A DNA stretch of 64,000 nt, taken from Pseudidiomarina sp. CB1. GTDB taxonomy: Bacteria; Pseudomonadota; Gammaproteobacteria; Enterobacterales; Alteromonadaceae. Shown one piece after another: positions 26,486-33,417 of the stretch. Made by a program: the position numbers and the translations under genes. The notes below the pieces were generated by a model. That model saw only the letters and a list, made by a program, of their open reading frames with translations, was not told the DNA's origin and made no database searches. The stretch spans positions 186,001 through 250,000 of the forward strand of contig NZ_JANTPU010000001.1 of NCBI RefSeq assembly GCF_024752025.1, given 5' to 3'. Within the stretch, counting starts at the first letter, position 1. Each line of letters starts with the position of its first letter.

Positions 26486-27312
26486 TTTAGCCACTCTTGG
26501 TGTTTACCTTTCTTGACTCCGCTAATGCCACCTTTGGCACCACCAAAGGTGAGCATTACGGAATTTTCGGTCAATGCCACTCCTTCAGAAACGAGTAATG
26601 GTGCTTTACTCATTTCACGAAAAGCGGTAACGAAAGAGTTTAGATCGAAGTTATATCCGTACTTCGTTGTGCTTTTGTACGGAGGGTCAACGTATACCAC
26701 AGCATCATCTGGAAGTGGTGAGTTTAAAATACTCATAATATCGTCATTGATGCAGTTTACACCTTTCATGCCATTTACAAGCTTGTTTAATCTGCGCTGG
26801 AGTTCATCCGGCCCAGGCTGCATTGGGTTTGCTGGGCTTCTTCGAACGCTAGTTGCGGTTGGCTCCCAGTAATCTCTAAAACATGCGTTTGACCAATGTT
26901 CTCCATTGTGCCAGATCTGCTTCCCCCCAAAGGAGCTTGCTTGTAGCAAGGGATAAAGTTCAATCCCAATTTTCCGGACTGGAATTTGGGACAACTGAAC
27001 CATATGGGCTTTAAAGTCACGCTTATCTTTAGGTAATTCAGCCACTAAACGATCAAATACGTCCATGTTAAAAGTTCCAGCTCCAATAGCTGCCCAAAAA
27101 GCACCCCAAGAACTGATGTCAAGCATGCAAATTCGTGAGGGGTCAATGCCTCTGTTAACTAGTTCAATCGATATTGCACCAGAGCCGCAGCATAGGTCAT
27201 AAAATTTTGAATGAGGGCTCGGTGCTACTTGTAATAGGTGATCTACCACTTGCGACGCTATACGCTGTTTTCCGCCTTGATACGAACAAGGTACGCGCAT
27301 TAGTGTACTCAT
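26476..27312 (-). CDS. Adenine-specific DNA methyltransferase (Dam/D12 class)
   Basis: 278-aa SAM-dependent N6-adenine methyltransferase. The SAM motif is FYDLCCGSGAISIELV near the N-terminus and the catalytic motif DPPY is in AVVYVDPPYKSTTKYGYNF, giving the alpha/D12-class order. The opening RVPCSYQGGKQRIASQVVDHLL matches the D12-family start. It starts with ATG overlapping the preceding methyltransferase stop by 4 bp (ATGA), so the two are translationally coupled. It probably modifies one strand of an asymmetric site, protecting host DNA from the PLD nuclease. Confidence 0.92.
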   Translation of the reverse strand: MSTLMRVPCSYQGGKQRIASQVVDHLLQVAPSPHSKFYDLCCGSGAISIELVNRGIDPSRICMLDISSWGAFWAAIGAGTFNMDVFDRLVAELPKDKRDFKAHMVQLSQIPVRKIGIELYPLLQASSFGGKQIWHNGEHWSNACFRDYWEPTATSVRRSPANPMQPGPDELQRRLNKLVNGMKGVNCINDDIMSILNSPLPDDAVVYVDPPYKSTTKYGYNFDLNSFVTAFREMSKAPLLVSEGVALTENSVMLTFGGAKGGISGVKKGKHQEWLNYL

Positions 27313-28556
27313 TTAGACTTCCAACGTATCAAGATTCGCGCATATGAGCGTTTTCCGTTAATAATTGCGACCCCACCTTTGTCTTCAGGGTGCATTCTGT
27401 AGTTAACCTCCGTCAGTACGTCCGAAGATACATTTGTACGCGCATTTCCGTTTGCAAGCATCAAAATTTCGAACTGCTCCGGATTGTATTTGTCAAGAAA
27501 AGTAATAGGTACGCCCATCACTCCATGGTAATCGAGGGGGATGTTTTGGGTTCGTCCTACCTCTATTGCGTCGTAATTGTCATACGTTGGATATTTTCTG
27601 GGAGTGTAATTGCAGCTCAACTGCAGTGGGGTATTAGATTTGTCGGTTTTAAGATTGGTGAACCAACGTACGCCTTTGACTCTAATAAATTTTTTCCCGT
27701 TTTCGTCAACACCACAACCACTAGCGTTCATGGGGTAGCTATCTGGGACAAAAAACTTTCGGTCGCCCGAGCGAATGGACTCGCCATACCATAATTTATT
27801 GTCACGAAAGAGAGGAAATATCTCTTTTGTGGTTGTAGCATTCATATTTCCTAAAATGATGAAGTCTTTATCGTAATTTATCAGTAGATCAATGTAGTCT
27901 CTAAAAAGACTAAAGGGCGGATTAGTAACTACTATGTCGGCTTCCTTTAGTAACGCCTTACATTCATCTGATCTGAAATCTCCATCACCAACGAGATGTT
28001 CAAGGCAATTATCAGGTAGAGAAAACAAGTGCTCTAAATCAAGAGAACCATCCGGTCTGACCAGCGACTCTTCAGGTACTGATTCTACAATTGCTTTATA
28101 GGCTCCCGTTTCACCCTCCAGCGGGTACTCCCGGCCTGCTAACGATGAATCAGCATAGCAAGTCGATACTAATCCATTGAGTTGAAATTTGTTGAAATTG
28201 ACAACGAAGAAACGAAAAAACGCTGATTCGAAAGGATCATCACAGTTACACAGAACTCTCTTTCCTTTGAATGCTTTACGATGTTTAACCATTTCCTTTT
28301 CAATGTCTTCGTATTGAGTATAAAACTCGTCTTTTTTAACTATAAAGGCACGGTTAAGTTTCGCATTTCTAGGTGCTGCCTTCGGCTTTGGATGATGGGT
28401 GTTAATATCAAATGGAAGGGCACCCTCCCTAGCCACAGCCTTAAGAAAAGTATTTATTGCTGTTGACATGGTGATACCAATTTCATCAAAAACTTTGCCA
28501 GCCTTCCTTTTTACTACTGGGTCGATACGTATTGTAGTTGTTGGTTTTGTAGTCAC
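27309..28556 (-). CDS. RelB/DinJ-type antitoxin domain fused to an EcoRI-family adenine methyltransferase
   Basis: 415-aa fusion. Residues about 5-55 (TTTIRIDPVVKRKAGKVFDEIGITMSTAINTFLKAVAREGALPFDI) are a canonical RelB/DinJ ribbon-helix-helix domain. A linker (NTHHPKPKAAPRNAKLNRAF) joins it to an EcoRI-methylase-like domain: DEFYTQYEDIEKEM, KRVLCNCDDPFESAFFRFF, and catalytic DIVVTNPPFSLFRDYIDLL (NPPF). GNMNATTTKEIF and the later C-terminal blocks also fit M.EcoRI relatives. Start is GTG at 28556 with GAGG upstream. No RelE/YafQ toxin is next to it. The RHH domain probably binds the palindrome in its own promoter. Confidence 0.9.
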   Translation of the reverse strand: MTTKPTTTIRIDPVVKRKAGKVFDEIGITMSTAINTFLKAVAREGALPFDINTHHPKPKAAPRNAKLNRAFIVKKDEFYTQYEDIEKEMVKHRKAFKGKRVLCNCDDPFESAFFRFFVVNFNKFQLNGLVSTCYADSSLAGREYPLEGETGAYKAIVESVPEESLVRPDGSLDLEHLFSLPDNCLEHLVGDGDFRSDECKALLKEADIVVTNPPFSLFRDYIDLLINYDKDFIILGNMNATTTKEIFPLFRDNKLWYGESIRSGDRKFFVPDSYPMNASGCGVDENGKKFIRVKGVRWFTNLKTDKSNTPLQLSCNYTPRKYPTYDNYDAIEVGRTQNIPLDYHGVMGVPITFLDKYNPEQFEILMLANGNARTNVSSDVLTEVNYRMHPEDKGGVAIINGKRSYARILIRWKSK

Positions 28557-28576
28557 GACTGTCGCCTCACTGTTGT

Positions 28577-28612
28577 GTGCTACAATGTAGCACTTTTGCT
28601 TTTTATGTACAA
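28577..28612 (-). promoter_or_regulatory. Methyltransferase promoter with overlapping 17-bp palindrome
   Basis: On the minus strand, -35 TTGTAC (28612-28607), a 17-nt spacer and -10 TACATT (28589-28584) precede the GTG start at 28556. The palindrome GTGCTACAATGTAGCAC (28577-28593, 8+1+8 arms) covers the whole -10. Binding there would block transcription, consistent with autorepression by the RHH domain. Confidence 0.65.
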
Positions 28613-28730
28613 TAGAACACGTTCGATTACTTGACAGCCCTTCTATATTTGATAAGCGTTAATAACTTAACGATTACTGCCTGAGAAAATTGCTCGAAAA
28701 TTTCAACCAGTAAGTTTGGCAATTGGTTTA

Positions 28731-28750
28731 TGGGGGTTTAAATGGGGGTA
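28731..28750. repeat. Right GGGGGT(A/T) repeats, possible integrase arm sites
   Basis: TGGGGGTT (28731-28738) and TGGGGGTA (28743-28750) repeat the motif seen near the left end (20168-20235), about 65-80 bp inside the right att core. Confidence 0.5.
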
Positions 28751-28813
28751 TTTAATTTTCATATTTAAAAAGATTTCTCTTTAAACAGGAATTTAGGGTT
28801 GCTTTTAAATTGA

Positions 28814-28827
28814 CGCCAGCTCCACCA
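28814..28827 (+). repeat. attR: right attachment-site core
   Basis: Exact second copy of the last 14 nt of tmRNA (CGCCAGCTCCACCA). It marks the right boundary of the element; sequence resembling the chromosomal background resumes beyond it. Confidence 0.92.
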
Positions 28828-28835
28828 CATTCCAT

Positions 28836-28864
28836 AAAAAGCCGCTCACCGAGCGGCTTTTTTT
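28836..28864 (+). terminator. Intrinsic terminator, probably the original ssrA terminator
   Basis: AAAAAGCCGCTC-ACC-GAGCGGCTTTTTTT lies 9 nt after attR. Its place immediately after the restored ssrA end suggests that it terminated tmRNA transcription before the element inserted. Confidence 0.8.
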
Positions 28865-28870
28865 ATGCCT

Positions 28871-28893
28871 GTAGCCCGTAGTTCTACTACGGG
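28871..28893. repeat. REP-like palindrome, copy A
   Basis: CCCGTAGTTCTACTACGGG with GTAG in front. Close variants, CCCGTGGTTCTACCACGGG and CCCGTGGTAGAACCACGGG, occur at 55288-55306 and 55349-55367. Together they suggest a dispersed palindromic repeat family in this genome. Confidence 0.6.
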
Positions 28894-29109
28894 TAAAACG
28901 CGCCACCACCACAATGCCGATTCAACCCCGGAATCTGTTGCACACCTTTGTTCAATTATGCACCGAAAATTTTCCACAAAATACTGCACTTAATTCAAAA
29001 CTATGTTGTTATTTAAAGAGAGTTAACAACAACGGTTGTTTTCCGTTTGACGATAGCGGAAGCATCGGCCTGCGCTAGTGAGCCACGTTTATTATATTGA
29101 GGACTAATA

Positions 29110-29688
29110 ATGTTACTACGTAAACTGGGTATCGTTCTTTGTGCCGCTCTCGGCTTGTGGTCGAATTCTGAAGCGGCTGAACCTTGCCTCACACCTGGCA
29201 CTGATTACTTAGCGCTGGAATTTATGGAATTCGATCAAACCATGGATGCGGGCTGGCGTGAGGTTGCAAATCGTGAAGGCTGCAAAGTTGCCGCAGCAGA
29301 ATTAATCAAAAAATACCGCACGACGCACAGTGAACTGCACGACGGTCAGCTCAGCATCATGCGCTGGCACGAGGGGCAAATGCGGGCGGAAGTAGGGCAG
29401 AACGAGCAAGCGGTTGCATTGTTCGAGACGACCTATAAAGCTAAAGAAAATGATAGTTTTGGCTGGAATTACTACGTTGATGCGACGATTGCTTTTCTTC
29501 AGCAGGATCGCGAGGCTTTACTCCAAGCGCGAGAGCAGTTGGCAGCGTTACCCGAGCCTTCAGGTGTTAATATGACAGACGCAGATGGGAATCCAGTCGA
29601 AATGGATTGGCCGCCGAACCTACATGTTGTTGACGACTTTGTGGCCTGTTTCGGTAAAAGCTATGCCGAATCGTACGGAGGCTGCTAA
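29110..29688 (+). CDS. Exported hypothetical protein
   Basis: 192-aa protein with a signal peptide (MLLRKLGIVLCAALGLWSNSEAAE). The mature domain is mainly helical, with stretches such as AAAELIKKYRTTHSELHDGQLSIMRWHEGQMRAE and NEQAVALFETTYKAKENDSFGWNYYVDATIAFLQQDREALL that resemble tetratricopeptide-type helix pairs. Two Cys near the start (PC, GC) and two at the end (CFGK, GGC) may form disulfides. I do not recognise a named family. The stop codon lies inside a palindrome shared with the convergent yebG stop. Confidence 0.7.
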   Translation: MLLRKLGIVLCAALGLWSNSEAAEPCLTPGTDYLALEFMEFDQTMDAGWREVANREGCKVAAAELIKKYRTTHSELHDGQLSIMRWHEGQMRAEVGQNEQAVALFETTYKAKENDSFGWNYYVDATIAFLQQDREALLQAREQLAALPEPSGVNMTDADGNPVEMDWPPNLHVVDDFVACFGKSYAESYGGC

Positions 29689-29696
29689 GCAGCCTC
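29678..29696. terminator. Palindrome spanning two convergent stop codons (29110 gene / yebG)
   Basis: GAGGCTGCT-A-AGCAGCCTC, perfect 9-bp arms. TAA of the plus-strand gene and TAG of yebG both lie in the centre. It may act as a bidirectional terminator or RNA-stabilising hairpin, though there is no T-tract. Confidence 0.55.
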
Positions 29697-29987
29697 GTCT
29701 TCTGCAGCTTTCTCGTTTTTCGCGACTTCTGCGCTTTTCGTAGCCTTCTTCTTGGCTGGTCTTTTGGCACCCAAAGCCATCAGTACTTGCTCGCGTTCAC
29801 GCGCTAAGAAAAAGGCGAGATCTTCAATCTGCTTCTCATCGGTAATGGTTTCGCTACGTTCGAGTAGGGGCAAAAGCTCATCTACCATATCCAACATCTT
29901 GTCGTGGGCGTCGGCTTCAGCTTTTGTGGCAAATGTCATTTTTTCTTCTCCGTCTCGCACAACAACGTATTGAGTTACTACCGCCAT
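29685..29987 (-). CDS. yebG: YebG-family SOS-inducible protein
   Basis: 100-aa protein whose N-terminus closely follows E. coli YebG: AVVTQYVVVRDGEEKMTFATKAEADAHDKMLDM. The C-terminus is a charged Ala/Lys/Glu tail (KRPAKKKATKSAEVAKNEKAAE). YebG is a DNA-damage-inducible protein of unknown mechanism. The LexA box at 30017-30032 lies about 30 bp upstream of the ATG, which fits SOS control. Confidence 0.92.
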   Translation of the reverse strand: MAVVTQYVVVRDGEEKMTFATKAEADAHDKMLDMVDELLPLLERSETITDEKQIEDLAFFLAREREQVLMALGAKRPAKKKATKSAEVAKNEKAAEDEAA

Positions 29988-30016
29988 GGTTTATCCTTAT
30001 GCGTGTTTGAAAATTA

Positions 30017-30032
30017 CTGTATATTTATACAG
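30017..30032 (-). promoter_or_regulatory. LexA (SOS) box of yebG
   Basis: CTGTATATTTATACAG matches the gammaproteobacterial LexA consensus (CTG-N10-CAG with an AT-rich centre, nearly palindromic). It is placed to repress yebG. Confidence 0.92.
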
Positions 30033-30177
30033 CTTGTAGACCAATGATGCAACCGATAATGCTTCTTTTGAACGATGAACTTCAATGTAAAAATTGGGGG
30101 TCGCAACTTTGAACAAGGTAAGGTATTGTGCAGATAAATAACAAAAAGAAACCAAGTGTTAACAATAAGGACATGTT

Positions 30178-31071
30178 ATGCGAGCGCTCATTTTCATTGC
30201 TCTGACGTTTTTTTCTACCGTAAGTTTTGCTCAAGCCACTAGTTGGATACCGTTTGAAAACGCTAACGGGCACGTACTCATAAAAGTCGAAGTTGCTGGC
30301 ATCGAAAGTTATGCGATGATCGATTCGGGCTCTCAGGTCAACGCACTTAATCTGAGTTTTGCTGACCACCATGAGCTGGAATTTGATAGCAATAAGCGTA
30401 TCAAGATCCAAGGTGCACACGATGTGCAAGACCGCCGCATCTACCGCGATGTGCCTACGAAATTACTGGGCCTCGACTTAGATATGGAATTAGTAGGGCT
30501 GGATCTTGGTGGTAAACACGTGAGCTTATTGCTCGGTGCGCCGTTGCTAAATCAATTCATTTTGCAGTTTGATTACCCGAATAGCCGTTTGCGTTTTGCC
30601 AACCCTGGTACCTTTAATTTAAAGGAAACAGCGAACTTAGAAATGCGTGCCCAAGAGGGCTCGGGCCGACCGCTGGTGAAAGTTAACTTTAACGATGAGG
30701 TGGAGCGCTGGGTACTGCTCGATACGGGGAACAGTGGGGGTCTCTATTTGCATCGTAACTTCGCGACAAGCAATAACTGGCTCGAGAAATTTCCTGTTGC
30801 TCAGGGCGTTTCACGCGGAGTGAACGCCACGAAAGATGTAGAATTTTTTCAATTGCCGCTGTTCGGTTTTGGCCCTTACAAGCTCGAAAATATTCACGTG
30901 GTGGTGCCTGCAGAAGGGCAACCCGCAGATTTTGGCAGTCGCTATTCAAGTATTGGCTCGCGAATGAAAGGCGTCGAAGTGAACGGTATATTAGGCTACG
31001 ACATTTTGAAGCACTTTATTTTGACGATCGATTATCGCAATGGCCGCGGGCACATTTACGTACCGCAATGA
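30178..31071 (+). CDS. Exported retropepsin-like aspartyl protease
   Basis: 297-aa protein with a signal peptide (MRALIFIALTFFSTVSFAQA). It has two aspartyl-protease half-domains: YAMIDSGSQVNALNL (DSG, about residue 46) and RWVLLDTGNSGGLYLH (DTG, about residue 182). A single chain therefore carries both catalytic aspartates, as in bacterial pepsin/retropepsin-like families. IEVNGILGYDILKHFILTIDYRNG-type endings (here VNGILGYDILKHF) are common to these proteins. Periplasmic; the substrate is unknown. Confidence 0.82.
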   Translation: MRALIFIALTFFSTVSFAQATSWIPFENANGHVLIKVEVAGIESYAMIDSGSQVNALNLSFADHHELEFDSNKRIKIQGAHDVQDRRIYRDVPTKLLGLDLDMELVGLDLGGKHVSLLLGAPLLNQFILQFDYPNSRLRFANPGTFNLKETANLEMRAQEGSGRPLVKVNFNDEVERWVLLDTGNSGGLYLHRNFATSNNWLEKFPVAQGVSRGVNATKDVEFFQLPLFGFGPYKLENIHVVVPAEGQPADFGSRYSSIGSRMKGVEVNGILGYDILKHFILTIDYRNGRGHIYVPQ

Positions 31072-31080
31072 TCACGAATT

Positions 31081-31102
31081 TGCCCGCACGTGAGTGCGGG
31101 CA
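31081..31102. terminator. Hairpin between convergent genes
   Basis: TGCCCGCAC-GTGA-GTGCGGGCA, perfect 9-bp stem. There is no T-tract on either side, so it may only protect mRNA ends. Confidence 0.45.
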
Positions 31103-31107
31103 AGAGG

Positions 31108-32037
31108 TTATTGCGCCATAGCAATTAAGTAATCAGCTAAAGCTCCCATGCCAGTATGCGGCACGTCTGCGCGTTGCTCGGCAGCTTGGTTGTAATTGGT
31201 GTTGGTATTCACGTCATAGACAAACAATTCACCGTCGGCATTTTCAATGAACTCGATACCGGCAACGTCAATGGCGTTGTCGTTCAAAAAGCCTTCAAGC
31301 TTACCGATAATCGGGTGTTCGTCAAAACGCTGCGTGATGTTAAATTTCTCTGACTTCTGGTCCGTTGGGCAAAATTGGTCTTCAATTGAGCAGCTATCAG
31401 CAGGGCACAGCTCAAAGCCGTCTTCGGTGTTTACCTGCACGGTGTAAAGAAACTTGCGACCGATGAACTCAGCGCGAGTAATATACGGTTCGCGTGGCTG
31501 GATGTATTCTTGCAATAACCACGTGCCATCAAGGGGTTCTTCTAAGCTCGGACTATTCAGGTAACTCTCAAGGCTAGCCAAGTCATCAAAGCGTTGCACG
31601 CCGAGGCCTTTGCCACCTCGGTTGGGCTTGAGAATGAGTGGCCACTGCTGAAAAGCCTCTGCGGCGGCCAATAAATGCTTTTTACCGACCACAGCATGAG
31701 TTCGCGGAACCTTTAGCCCAGCGCGCTCCAACGCCGCATACTGCGAAAGCTTACACACTTCAAGGGCAAGCACCGACGTGTTATTCACTACGGTACGTCC
31801 AGCACTCTGTAACCAGGTCAACACAGCCTTTGTTAGTTCTGGTGCAAATCGATGGCCGCGGGTGTGTGACGAGGCGCTCATACGGTTGTAGTAGATGGCA
31901 TCGGCAGGCGTGTCACTAAAGCGCACTTCTCCTTCGTCGAGGAACCATTCGGTTGCACTCACGCCGCGCTTTGCGAACTCAGCGCGTAATGGCACCAACC
32001 ATTCATCATTCTCGTGAATCACTACGATCTTTTTCAT
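31108..32037 (-). CDS. RimK-like ATP-grasp ligase
   Basis: 309-aa ATP-grasp enzyme. It shows a pre-ATP-grasp domain (MKKIVVIHENDEWLVPLRAEF) and a substrate/ATP region WPLILKPNRGGKGLGVQRFDD with the glycine-rich loop. Metal-binding acidic residues lie in IAGIEFIENADGELFVYDVNTNTNYN-type C-terminal sequence (AGIEF and DVNTNTNY). Relatives ligate an amino acid (often Glu) to a protein or small molecule. The acceptor is unknown. It is unlinked to its usual GNAT/C39 partner, which is found at 15424-16539. Confidence 0.85.
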   Translation of the reverse strand: MKKIVVIHENDEWLVPLRAEFAKRGVSATEWFLDEGEVRFSDTPADAIYYNRMSASSHTRGHRFAPELTKAVLTWLQSAGRTVVNNTSVLALEVCKLSQYAALERAGLKVPRTHAVVGKKHLLAAAEAFQQWPLILKPNRGGKGLGVQRFDDLASLESYLNSPSLEEPLDGTWLLQEYIQPREPYITRAEFIGRKFLYTVQVNTEDGFELCPADSCSIEDQFCPTDQKSEKFNITQRFDEHPIIGKLEGFLNDNAIDVAGIEFIENADGELFVYDVNTNTNYNQAAEQRADVPHTGMGALADYLIAMAQ

Positions 32038-32133
32038 GCCTGCCTCTACATCATTGATGGACCACGTATTACAGCGCTATTGGGAAATACGATCAATCTG
32101 ATTTGGTTATATGGCGGATGTTATTGGAATATC

Positions 32134-33030
32134 TTATCCTAGCTTTTCTTGTAAAAAGTCGAGGGCCGCAGAAACCGCTGCGGACATGTATTTGCGTTCT
32201 GGGTACACCAAATGCACGGGCACCGGTTGTGGCATGAAGTCTTCGAGCGCGGCTTCGATCTCACCAGATTCTATAAGTTCATTCAGCGAATAACTCGGCA
32301 TATAGGCCAAGCCTAAGTCGGCTTGCAATGCGGAGCGCATGGCGCGATTGTCGGAAACGAAAAAGCGCCCATTCACCGTGATTTGAATCAGTTCGTCGTT
32401 GTCATAGAAACGCCATTGCCGATCAGTCACGCGTGCGCTGTCGGTGATGCACTGATGTTTGCCTTCTTTGTAGCTTAATTCATGGGGATGTTGCGGCTTT
32501 GCGTGGCGCTCAAAGTAACCTTTGGAGCCGACCAGAACGATTTGCAAAGGCGCAAGCTTACGAAAGTACAAAGTTGAGTCTTTTAAAGTGCCGCAGCGAA
32601 TACCAATATCGATGTTTTCCGCAACCAAATTGGTGAGCCTGTTGCTAAGTTGCAGATCAACGTCGACTTCAGGAAAACGTTCAAGAAATTCGGGCATCAG
32701 TGGCGCCACCTGAGTGGCGCCGAAATTCACCGGAGCCGACAAAGTAATGCGGCCACTTGGCGAACTGCGCATGGCGTTGATATGCTCAAAGGCTTGTTCG
32801 GTTTCGGCGACGATATCGCGGCAGTGCTGATAGAAGTTAAGTCCAGCCACGGTTGGATTCAGCTTGCGCGTGGTGCGCGTTAGCAACTTGGTTTGCAGTT
32901 CTGCCTCAAGGCGGGTAATGGCCTTACTGACGGCACTCTTTGAGATCTCAAGTTTCTCGGCAGCGCGGGTAAAGCTGCCTTGGTCAATAATAGCTGCGAA
33001 GATCGCCATGTCACTCATGCGGTCAAGCAT
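32134..33030 (-). CDS. LysR-family transcriptional regulator
   Basis: 298-aa regulator. The N-terminal winged HTH is MSDMAIFAAIIDQGSFTRAAEKLEISKSAVSKAITRLEAELQTKLLTRTTRKL, and the C-terminal periplasmic-binding-like effector domain begins at about residue 90. I prefer the ATG at 33030 (MLDRMSDM, AGAGG just upstream) over 33063. The effector is unknown. The palindrome at 33045-33062 lies between it and a divergent 49-aa gene. Confidence 0.9.
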   Translation of the reverse strand: MLDRMSDMAIFAAIIDQGSFTRAAEKLEISKSAVSKAITRLEAELQTKLLTRTTRKLNPTVAGLNFYQHCRDIVAETEQAFEHINAMRSSPSGRITLSAPVNFGATQVAPLMPEFLERFPEVDVDLQLSNRLTNLVAENIDIGIRCGTLKDSTLYFRKLAPLQIVLVGSKGYFERHAKPQHPHELSYKEGKHQCITDSARVTDRQWRFYDNDELIQITVNGRFFVSDNRAMRSALQADLGLAYMPSYSLNELIESGEIEAALEDFMPQPVPVHLVYPERKYMSAAVSAALDFLQEKLG

Positions 33031-33044
33031 AATGCCTCTCATAA

Positions 33045-33062
33045 TGTTTCCAAATGGAAACA
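33045..33062. promoter_or_regulatory. Palindromic operator candidate beside the LysR gene
   Basis: TGTTTCCA-AA-TGGAAACA, perfect 8-bp arms, immediately upstream of the LysR start and about 90 bp from the divergent small gene. It is a candidate LysR autoregulatory site, although it lacks the typical T-N11-A spacing. Confidence 0.5.
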
Positions 33063-33152
33063 ATGTTATTCATAAAAGCCGTCTAATCATTTTATTTAGA
33101 AACAATATACTTCTTCATGTCGAAACACACTACTTAATTTTTGGAGATTGAC

Positions 33153-33302
33153 ATGAAAGTATCAAAACAATTCTGGCAAGCATTGGCACAAGTCGCACGT
33201 GGTACCATCGTACATCAAGGTAACTATAAAGTGGCTGAGCGGCAGCCGCTGATCAAACCACACGGCTATGATGAGTTAATGAAGCACGTGAAATGCTGCT
33301 AA
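33153..33302 (+). CDS. 49-aa small protein divergent from LysR
   Basis: Short gene: MKVSKQFWQALAQVARGTI, then VHQGNYKVAERQPLIKPHGY and DELMKHVKCC. The ATG is preceded by TTTGGAGATTGAC, a good ribosome-binding site. The product is basic, has no membrane helix, and ends in a Cys-Cys pair. No family is recognised. Its divergent position next to a LysR gene and its own downstream hairpin suggest a regulated, real gene. Confidence 0.6.
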   Translation: MKVSKQFWQALAQVARGTIVHQGNYKVAERQPLIKPHGYDELMKHVKCC

Positions 33303-33353
33303 ATGAATAAGTTGCAATTTAAGTAATCTTTCCTAAGCTTATTTTTAACATTT

Positions 33354-33380
33354 AAAGGCGTCCGCAGGGCGCCTTTTCTT
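33354..33380 (+). terminator. Intrinsic terminator after the 49-aa gene
   Basis: AAAGGCG-TCCGCAGGG-CGCCTTTTCTTT: a 7-bp stem followed by T-rich sequence. Confidence 0.65.
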
Positions 33381-33417
33381 TGGCTTTAAAATAAACAAAA
33401 ACAAGCGAGGGAACAGT

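Larger units (their letters stand above)
20074..28827. mobile_element. Integrative element in ssrA carrying a PLD-type restriction-modification system
   Basis: About 8.75 kb between the ssrA 3' end and a second copy of the 14-bp att core. The cargo differs visibly from the flanks: it is much richer in A/T-ending codons. Gene order: integrase; unknown protein; AlpA-like regulator; winged-helix protein; RepA-like ATPase; non-coding zone; HTH regulator; PLD restriction enzyme; and two convergent methyltransferases. There are no capsid, tail, relaxase or type IV secretion genes, so it is a satellite-like, mobilisable or genomic-island element rather than a complete phage or ICE. Confidence 0.9.

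Noticed and set aside
27309-28556. A stand-alone toxin-antitoxin system at the RelB-like domain
   Set aside because: No RelE/YafQ-type toxin gene is found on either side; the domain is fused to the methyltransferase.
20074-28827. Complete prophage or ICE
   Set aside because: No capsid, portal, terminase, tail, lysis, relaxase or secretion genes are present.
30082-30429. Antisense 115-aa frame with a hydrophobic C-terminus over the aspartyl-protease gene
   Set aside because: It overlaps the signal peptide and first catalytic motif of a well-supported gene and has no ribosome-binding site or recognisable domain.
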